Shown: positions 1 through 4,723 of the stretch, piece after piece
How positions within the stretch are numbered: the stretch's first letter is position 1
How the letters are laid out: each line of letters starts with the position of its first letter
Program-made: the position numbers and the translations under genes
Notes under the pieces: generated by a model
What the model saw: only the letters and a program-made list of their open reading frames with translations
What the model was told of the DNA's origin: nothing
Database searches by the model: none
Origin: JALHRI01 sp044351685
GTDB lineage: Bacteria; Pseudomonadota; Alphaproteobacteria; Rickettsiales; UBA3002
Length of the DNA: 6,998 nt
Assembly: GCA_044351685.1 (NCBI GenBank)
Contig: JBILFK010000081.1
Span: forward strand, 1 to 6,998
Reading direction: 5' to 3'

Positions 1-499
1 TCGAGCCAGTTTGGCCCATGAGCACGCCTTTTTTGGCGCGTAATTTGGCGCGCTTGATATCGACTTCGCTGGCCCATTTGGCATCGCCGTGGATTTTTTC
101 CTTCTTTTTGAAGGGACGGAAATCCATGATCGGTGCGCGCATCATGTAGAGCGTGAACAGCGCAAAAATCAGCGCTCCAATTGGCGGGCCGTAAAACTTA
201 CTATCGAAGGCGGTGTTGAAATAATACTGCCGGTATTGTGGGAAGTTTTTATAGTAGCTGGCGCGCTTATGAATGGCGTAAAAGCTTTCGATAATAAATT
301 GTGGCCGAATCGCCATTTTGGCGTAGGCATTCAGGCTAGGTGCCGGTTGCCGCTGTATGGTAAGCAAATAACGGTGGCCTAAGGCAAAGCCGGTAGAAAT
401 ACCGGCGTAAAGCGGAACGCCGAGCGTGAGCATAACAATCAGCACCAGTACCAGCTTGTTGGAAATAGTTTCGCCGATATTGCTGTTGGGATCCGCCAT
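1..499 (-). CDS. virD4: VirD4 type IV coupling protein, N-terminal part (runs off the left edge)
   Basis: VirD4 is the inner-membrane coupling ATPase that recruits substrates and hands them to the VirB channel. The minus strand is open from an ATG at 499 to the window edge, giving 166 residues with no stop. Two hydrophobic segments (about residues 14-36 and 104-123) flank a periplasmic stretch of about 65 residues, the usual TraG/VirD4 N-terminal arrangement. After the second segment comes a basic stretch (KKKEK, 131-135) and then HGDAKWA (137-143), matching the HGsArWA signature that precedes the nucleotide-binding domain in this family. The piece ends just before Walker A would be expected, so the ATPase domain is not visible. 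The start lies 3 bases after the virB11 stop, in the same frame (TAG GCG ATG). There is no good Shine-Dalgarno, so translation is probably coupled to virB11. This ORF is not preceded by any other plausible start, because the virB11 stop is in frame. Family assignment is firm; completeness is unknown. Confidence 0.9.
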   Translation of the reverse strand, partial: MADPNSNIGETISNKLVLVLIVMLTLGVPLYAGISTGFALGHRYLLTIQRQPAPSLNAYAKMAIRPQFIIESFYAIHKRASYYKNFPQYRQYYFNTAFDSKFYGPPIGALIFALFTLYMMRAPIMDFRPFKKKEKIHGDAKWASEVDIKRAKLRAKKGVLMGQTGS

Positions 500-502
500 C
501 GC

Positions 503-1486
503 CTAGTGACCCGGCTTGAAATAAATCTCGGAAATGTAGCGGCGGCCTTTTTCGCCACGCTTAAGCTGGATGACAACCTCGATCACCATTTCGACATATT
601 CTTTGATCTGGTCGCGGGTGATACCTAAATCGGCCTGCATAATCATGAGAATTAATTGCTCCATCGCCAAGCGCGGCGAATCGGCGTGCAGTGTGGCGAT
701 TGAACCCGGGTGGCCAGTATTGACCGCGCGCAGATAGCTGAACGCTTCGGCACCACGTAACTCGCCGACAATAATACGATCCGGGCGCAAACGCAGGCAT
801 GCTTCCACTAATTCCTGAGTGGTCACTTTGGCTTTGCCTTGCCCACCCTTCGAGCCCAGCAGATGCACGCGGTTGGGAATATGTTCAATTTGCACTTCGC
901 GGGCATCTTCGACGGTGATGATACGCTCGGTTTCCGGAATGCTTTTCAGTGCCGCATTCATGAAGGTGGTTTTCCCGGTTGAGGTGCCACCCGAAATAAT
1001 AATATTTTTTTTGCCGCGCACCGCTTCGATGATGAATTGTTTCACATCGCCTTTGGTGTAAAGCTCCATCAGACGCTCGTTGAGCGGATTACGGTTATCG
1101 CCCGCAGTTTTGGTATTGGCGAATGCGCCCATTTTTTCATAATCATCGAGCGTCAGCTGAATAGTGGATTGCTTACGAATCGACATGGCGACATTTTTGC
1201 CCTCACACGCAGGCGGAAACACCACCTGAATACGGTAGCCATCAGGCAACGTGGCAGAAAGCAGGGGCCTTTCTTCGCTGATAGATTGCGAAGTGGATTG
1301 CGCAATCAGCAGTGCTAGGCCGCGCAAATGATCGAGCGTAAATTCGGGAATGGATTCGTAGCGCATATCACCGCGCACCTCGACCCATGCTTCGCCCGGG
1401 CGGTTGATGGAAATTTCTTGAATGCCTTCTTCGGCAAACAGCGCCTGCAGTGGTGCAAGATAGGTATTCAGTGCAGCAATACTCAT
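503..1486 (-). CDS. virB11: VirB11 traffic ATPase of the type IV secretion system
   Basis: VirB11 is a hexameric cytoplasmic ATPase of the secretion superfamily (GspE/PilB/VirB11) that works at the base of the channel with VirB4 and VirD4. The 327 residues are the normal length. The N-terminal domain (about 1-135) includes the conserved LPDGYRIQVVFPP segment (80-92). The RecA-like domain has all the motifs: Walker A GGTSTGKTT (166-174, Lys172), Asp box ITVEDAREVQI (190-200), Walker B RPDRIIVGELRG (234-245), and His box NTGHPGSIATLHAD (256-269). No catalytic residue is missing, so it should be active. The ATG at 1486 is the only possible start: upstream in frame there are seven codons without ATG, GTG or TTG and then a TAG. 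A Shine-Dalgarno AAAGGA lies 6 bases before the ATG. It follows virB10 after a 71-base gap and is followed by virD4 after 3 bases. Confidence 0.97.
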   Translation of the reverse strand: MSIAALNTYLAPLQALFAEEGIQEISINRPGEAWVEVRGDMRYESIPEFTLDHLRGLALLIAQSTSQSISEERPLLSATLPDGYRIQVVFPPACEGKNVAMSIRKQSTIQLTLDDYEKMGAFANTKTAGDNRNPLNERLMELYTKGDVKQFIIEAVRGKKNIIISGGTSTGKTTFMNAALKSIPETERIITVEDAREVQIEHIPNRVHLLGSKGGQGKAKVTTQELVEACLRLRPDRIIVGELRGAEAFSYLRAVNTGHPGSIATLHADSPRLAMEQLILMIMQADLGITRDQIKEYVEMVIEVVIQLKRGEKGRRYISEIYFKPGH

Positions 1487-1557
1487 GCGATTTCCTTTGT
1501 AGCAGACCTAGCACGCTTTGCGGCTGCGAGCAAGGCGCGGCAATTTATGCAACAGAA
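1487..1557 (-). other. 71-base spacer between virB10 and virB11
   Basis: This is one of only two true gaps in the block. Its last part holds the virB11 Shine-Dalgarno (AAAGGA, 1493-1498). I found no convincing terminator (no strong GC stem followed by a T run) and no -35/-10 pair. A weak 4-bp stem (TTGC/GCAA with an 8-base loop) is the best hairpin I could see. It may simply be an untranslated spacer that lets virB11 initiate independently of virB10. Confidence 0.5.
1493..1498 (-). promoter_or_regulatory. Ribosome binding site of virB11
   Basis: AAAGGA on the minus strand lies 6 bases upstream of the ATG at 1486. Together with the in-frame TAG a few codons upstream it fixes the virB11 start. 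Confidence 0.75.
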
Positions 1558-2823
1558 TTAGTTAATTATTCTCGTGCCTGCAACATCCGAAGGGAAAATC
1601 AGGTCACGCGTGAGAATAATATTCACCGGTGTTCCCTGATCGACCAGAATGGTGGGCTTCACGCTGACAAATTGTGAAATAAATTGTTCGGTGACCGAGC
1701 CAAGGCGATTGAGCGCGTTGATGGTGGCAGTAGATGCGGCATCGCCCGATTGGGTGGTGCCAGTGACCGAGGTGGTGACCGAACTGCCCGAACTTGAATC
1801 GCTGTTGGGGTTAATTTCATCGGCACCGATGGCAAAGGCAATGGATACGACGCTTGCCAGAACCGCACGCGAGAAAATATCCTGGAACTTGGTATCGACT
1901 TGACCGGCAAGGCCGCTTTGGCCAATGGCATCCACCCCAGGTGAACCTACCTGAATATCGATGCCATCTGGGCGAATAACACGTTGCCACACCACAAACA
2001 CCCGCGATTGCCCGGCAGTAACGCTGGTGGAATAGGTGCCAATAAGGCGCGAGCCTTTCGGAATAAGTGCAGTGTTGCCCGCTTCGCCATACACATCGCG
2101 TGATACAATGGCGCGGATCGTGGCGGGCAAATCGGTATTGATGGCGGTTTCGAGTGTGGCTTGAATTAACCGCCCTTGCGCGATCACCTGCTTGAGATTG
2201 CCAATACGCGTGGCAAAACTGCGCTCGACCTTGCTATTGGCGGCCGCATCGGCGAAGGCGCGATTAGGGTCGCCATCAATGGCCCCGCTACCACCTTCTT
2301 CAGCATCTTCACCGCCAAGTGCGCCGTCGCTATTCTCGACAATCATCATATCCGAGCGCTGTCGCGCCTGAAGTTGCTCGAGTGTGGCGGCATCGATTTC
2401 GGGTGCAATTACCGGCAATGCATCGGGCACTGGCACGGCAGGGGGAGGAATATCGGGGGGCGGGGTAATTGGTTCTTCTTCGGGTTCGGGTTCCGGAAGT
2501 GGCGGCGGCTTGATGACATCTTCGGGGATATCGATGTTGGCATTATCCTTCACGATTTCCATTTCTTTTGGCGCGTCGCTTACTTCTTCATCGCTACCCG
2601 AAAAAATGCTGTATAACAAAAACACCACAATCACCGCTACGGTTCCCATGACCGCAACCACCTTGCCTTTTGCGGCAGCTACCATGGGTTTGCCGGTATC
2701 TAGCTCTTGCTCGTATTCGAACGGATCGGCGCCCCCCATCTGGTTGGGTGAAATGCCAAACGGATCATCGCCCGGTGGCGGTGGGGGAGGTGGCGGTGGT
2801 GGGGGAGGTGGGGGAGCGGTCAT
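1558..2823 (-). CDS. virB10: VirB10 (TrbI/ComB10 family) core channel protein with an N-terminal polyproline tract
   Basis: VirB10 spans from the cytoplasm through the inner membrane and periplasm to the outer-membrane pore, and senses ATP use by VirB4/B11/D4. The 421 residues are in the family's range. Order of parts: cytoplasmic tail 1-53 with 14 consecutive prolines (4-17); one membrane segment (about 54-73); a periplasmic acidic and proline-rich linker (106-139, with Glu/Pro repeats); an acidic Gly-rich patch (169-186); and the conserved C-terminal beta-barrel domain (about 215-411). That domain contains LETAINTDLPATIRAIVSRD (224-243), IPKGSRLIGTY (254-264), FVVWQRVIRPDG (276-287), the antenna-helix region (about 312-375) and the closing IILTRDLIF (402-410). 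It overlaps the virB9 stop by 4 bases (ATGA), and GAGG sits 7 bases before the ATG, so the start is well supported. VirB9 next door is its direct partner in the outer-membrane core complex. Confidence 0.96.
   Translation of the reverse strand: MTAPPPPPPPPPPPPPPGDDPFGISPNQMGGADPFEYEQELDTGKPMVAAAKGKVVAVMGTVAVIVVFLLYSIFSGSDEEVSDAPKEMEIVKDNANIDIPEDVIKPPPLPEPEPEEEPITPPPDIPPPAVPVPDALPVIAPEIDAATLEQLQARQRSDMMIVENSDGALGGEDAEEGGSGAIDGDPNRAFADAAANSKVERSFATRIGNLKQVIAQGRLIQATLETAINTDLPATIRAIVSRDVYGEAGNTALIPKGSRLIGTYSTSVTAGQSRVFVVWQRVIRPDGIDIQVGSPGVDAIGQSGLAGQVDTKFQDIFSRAVLASVVSIAFAIGADEINPNSDSSSGSSVTTSVTGTTQSGDAASTATINALNRLGSVTEQFISQFVSVKPTILVDQGTPVNIILTRDLIFPSDVAGTRIIN
2773..2814 (-). repeat. Low-complexity tract encoding 14 consecutive prolines at the VirB10 N-terminus
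   Basis: The 42 bases encode prolines 4-17 of VirB10 using a mixture of CCC, CCA, CCT and CCG codons. The codon mixture makes it less slippery than a pure triplet repeat. The plus (template) strand is correspondingly G-rich, with three runs of five G. The tract begins nine bases into the gene, right after the virB9/virB10 overlap. Confidence 0.9.
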
Positions 2824-3866
2824 CCTTGTGCCTCGTTATACACCACCACTTTGGCACTGCCTTTTTCTAAACTGAAACGCGGTGCCAGCAGATTAATCAC
2901 GACAAGCCCTTCCGCATTCAACTGGTGCGGCACCGGCAACTGTTCGCCTTTGGTGGTAATGACCGAAAATTTCGGGAGCTGCGAGGTATCGCGGAATTTA
3001 AAATAGGTGGCGCGGCCATCGTCGTAGATTTTGACGGGCGCTATGTCGCTTGGCCCAGAATAAGTGTAGCGGTAATTCATTTTTGTAGGAGCGCTTGTGG
3101 GCGTATTGCCGGGGGTGGCAATGGGCTGTAGCGGCGAAAGTGGCGCCACGCTGACCGCAGGCGGTATGGGTGCGGTGGTGCTGGCGGCAGCATACGGAGT
3201 GTAGCTTGGTGGCGGCGCATAGCTTGGTTGCTGGTACGTGGGCGCAGGGCTGTAGCTTGGTGCTGGCGGCGCGTAGCTTTGCTGTGGCTGATAGGTAGGT
3301 GCGGGGCTGTAGCTTGGCGGAGGCGGTGGTGCATAGCTTGGTTGCTGGTAAGCGGGCGCCGGTTGTTGCAGGCTGGCCGATTGAATGGGTACATAAGGCG
3401 CTGCCTGTTGGGTAGCATACGCAGGGTTTATGGCTGGTGCCGGCGCATTCACGATGGTGGGTGGCGCGCCACCTTCTTCGGGATAGTAAAACCTCATGAC
3501 ATAGGTGAGTTCTTCGCTGCCATACACGGCATCGCTGGTGCTGGAACGTAAATCGAACTGATAGGCGCGCAGGTTGGTGACAATGGTCATGTTAGTGTGG
3601 GCGCTCTCTTCCATCGCGCGGATAAATAACCGGCGACCTGCTGGCACAATCTGCCAGCCCACGCGGTCACCGACCGAGACGGTTTCGATCTCTTCGTTTT
3701 GACCGAATTCCACGTTGGCCTGATAGCCATAATGCGTGGTCACGCTATAGACTTCGTTGGCGTTGAAGATGAAGGTTTTGATACGGCTATCGGTAACAAT
3801 CGGCACGGCGGCCATCGCCGCAGCGACGGGCGCTAATGCAACCATTATCCATGCACACCACCGCAC
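2820..3866 (-). CDS. virB9: VirB9 (CagX/TrbG family) outer-membrane core protein with an expanded Tyr/Pro-rich linker
   Basis: VirB9 is exported to the periplasm and, with VirB10 (and usually the lipoprotein VirB7), builds the outer-membrane core ring. The 348 residues begin with a signal peptide (about 1-20, Ala-rich end AAAMAA). The N-terminal domain (about 22-132) has the family's opening SRIKTFIFNANEVYSV (27-42), GWQIVPAGRRLFI (70-82) and the NLRAYQFDL segment (98-106). A Pro/Ala/Tyr/Gln-rich linker (about 134-262) contains 19-residue tandem repeats. The C-terminal domain (about 264-346) has NYRYTYSG (264-271), PVKIYDDGRATYFKF (277-291), LLAPRFSLEKG (326-336) and VVVYN (340-344). VirB9 is more often about 260-300 residues; the linker explains the excess. 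Translation starts at GTG 3866, overlapping the virB8 stop by one base (TAGTG), with AAGGAG 8 bases upstream. An ATG seven codons later would leave a shorter signal peptide and has no such site. Confidence 0.95.
   Translation of the reverse strand: MRWCAWIMVALAPVAAAMAAVPIVTDSRIKTFIFNANEVYSVTTHYGYQANVEFGQNEEIETVSVGDRVGWQIVPAGRRLFIRAMEESAHTNMTIVTNLRAYQFDLRSSTSDAVYGSEELTYVMRFYYPEEGGAPPTIVNAPAPAINPAYATQQAAPYVPIQSASLQQPAPAYQQPSYAPPPPPSYSPAPTYQPQQSYAPPAPSYSPAPTYQQPSYAPPPSYTPYAAASTTAPIPPAVSVAPLSPLQPIATPGNTPTSAPTKMNYRYTYSGPSDIAPVKIYDDGRATYFKFRDTSQLPKFSVITTKGEQLPVPHQLNAEGLVVINLLAPRFSLEKGSAKVVVYNEAQG
3192..3350 (-). repeat. 57-bp tandem repeats in virB9 (two full copies and a partial third)
   Basis: The tract encodes VirB9 residues 173-225 as two 19-residue units (173-191 and 192-210) and a 15-residue partial unit (211-225). 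The consensus is close to YQQPSYAPPxPSYSPAPT. Repetition is visible at DNA level: the 20-base word GCATAGCTTGGTTGCTGGTA (plus strand) occurs at 3217-3236 and 3331-3350, exactly 114 bases (two units) apart, and GGGCTGTAGCTTGG occurs at 3247 and 3304, 57 bases apart. The nucleotide identity suggests fairly recent duplication. Confidence 0.9.
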
Positions 3867-4576
3867 TAGTTTAACTCCTTTTGCACCTGATACGAGGTAA
3901 CGGTAAAGCCTAACGGGTTGATCAGCTGTTCTTCGTCGTTGAGGTTGAGAATGGCATATTCAAACGCAATGGTGGCCACCTGATGTTGTGGAGCTTCGGT
4001 AGCGTTGGGCATGCGATCGGTGGCGATAAAGCGCGCCTGCATGATTTTGGTGGGGGTCACCTCTTCTTCGCTGCGGCTATCGATCGGTGGGTTTTGAATA
4101 TAGCTCATGGATTTGAATTTAATGTCGCGCACCCCAGAACTTTTGAGAATTGCCGCAGGGCTGGCTTCGTTGCTAGGGTCGACCACGTTGCGGAACATGT
4201 AAAACACTTCCGGCGTGCTCATTACCCGCACCATATTGTAGTTATAGCGCAGAATGCTTGGGTTATAGCTCTCACGCGCGAGAATATATTTGGAAACAAA
4301 ATAGCGATCGATGGCTTCGTTGGCGGCATAGGTATTGCGCACGACTGCTTCGACTTTTTGCACCACGCCGGATTTTTCATCGATCTTGATAAGGTAGGGT
4401 TCTACCGATTTCAGCGGCGCGAGCGAATAGACGGCAAACACAGAAATCACGCCGCCCGCCAGCGCCAACAGGGTGATGAGTGCCAGCACATTACGCTGTA
4501 CCACTACCTGCTGGTACTTATCGAGATACCAGTGTTTGGTATCGTTTGAATCCGACTGCTTCGAGCGCTTGAACAC
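3866..4576 (-). CDS. virB8: VirB8 inner-membrane assembly factor of the type IV secretion system
   Basis: VirB8 is a bitopic inner-membrane protein whose periplasmic NTF2-like domain organises VirB6, VirB9, VirB10 and the pilus base. From GTG 4576 it has 236 residues: a cytoplasmic basic tail with WYLDKYQQVVVQRN (16-29, the typical VirB8 pre-membrane motif), one membrane segment (about 30-52), then the periplasmic domain (about 58-236) containing RYFVSKYILARESYN (91-105) and the hallmark NPLGFTVTSYQV near the end (220-231). Length and motifs are normal and nothing is missing. The start is uncertain because no ATG is available: GTG 4576 gives the family-like opening FKRSKQ and has GGTGA 11 bases upstream, while GTG 4591 and TTG 4615 (249 residues) have no visible ribosome site. 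Its stop overlaps the virB9 GTG by one base. It follows virB6 after a noncoding gap. Confidence 0.94.
   Translation of the reverse strand: MFKRSKQSDSNDTKHWYLDKYQQVVVQRNVLALITLLALAGGVISVFAVYSLAPLKSVEPYLIKIDEKSGVVQKVEAVVRNTYAANEAIDRYFVSKYILARESYNPSILRYNYNMVRVMSTPEVFYMFRNVVDPSNEASPAAILKSSGVRDIKFKSMSYIQNPPIDSRSEEEVTPTKIMQARFIATDRMPNATEAPQHQVATIAFEYAILNLNDEEQLINPLGFTVTSYQVQKELN
3875..3880 (-). promoter_or_regulatory. Strong ribosome binding site that sets the virB9 GTG start
   Basis: AAGGAG on the minus strand lies inside the last codons of virB8, 8 bases before GTG 3866. It is the strongest Shine-Dalgarno sequence I saw in the window and is the reason to prefer GTG over the ATG seven codons downstream. 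Confidence 0.85.
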
Positions 4577-4723
4577 GGGGCGGCATTTCACCAAAGTTAG
4601 TGGGTGATATATCAAAGGCCGACTATAGATGGTGGTAGCAAGAAAGCAAGCAAGGGCGTTTTTACTGTGCGCTTCGCGGCATTCTATCCACAGGGGTGGG
4701 AAGTAAGTGCGGCAATTAGGTGG
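4577..4723 (-). other. Noncoding gap between virB6 and virB8
   Basis: This is the longest gene-free stretch here (147 bases, or 108 if virB8 starts at TTG 4615). I looked for a VirB7-like lipoprotein gene and found none: the only ATG reading frame on the minus strand here ends after six codons. No clear intrinsic terminator is present. It contains a perfect 10-base palindrome TGATATATCA (4605-4614), a direct run of GCTT-type repeats around 4640-4660, and TATAGT (5 of 6 to the -10 consensus, near 4621-4626) preceded by only a 3-of-6 -35 candidate. A promoter for virB8 onward is possible but unproven. Confidence 0.4.

Noticed and set aside
89..382. Plus-strand open frame of 97 codons near the left edge
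   Set aside because: The minus strand over the same bases encodes the VirD4 N-terminus with two membrane segments and the HGDAKWA signature, so the plus-strand frame is a shadow.
3845..3866. Starting virB9 at the internal ATG (3845) and not at GTG 3866
   Set aside because: The AAGGAG at ideal distance from GTG 3866 and the TAGTG overlap with virB8 favour the GTG; the seven extra residues supply the positively charged start of the signal peptide.
3983..4549. Plus-strand open frame of 188 codons opposite virB8
   Set aside because: It lies wholly antisense to a gene with clear VirB8 motifs, its translation shows no recognisable domain, and such frames arise from codon bias on the opposite strand. 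The other plus-strand frames (for example 2384-2875 and 2176-2616 opposite virB10) fail for the same reason; the Gly/Ser-rich one is merely the complement of the proline tract.
4684..4692. CTATCCACA, 8 of 9 to a DnaA box
   Set aside because: A single near-match without companions, an AT-rich unwinding region or replication genes gives no support for an origin.
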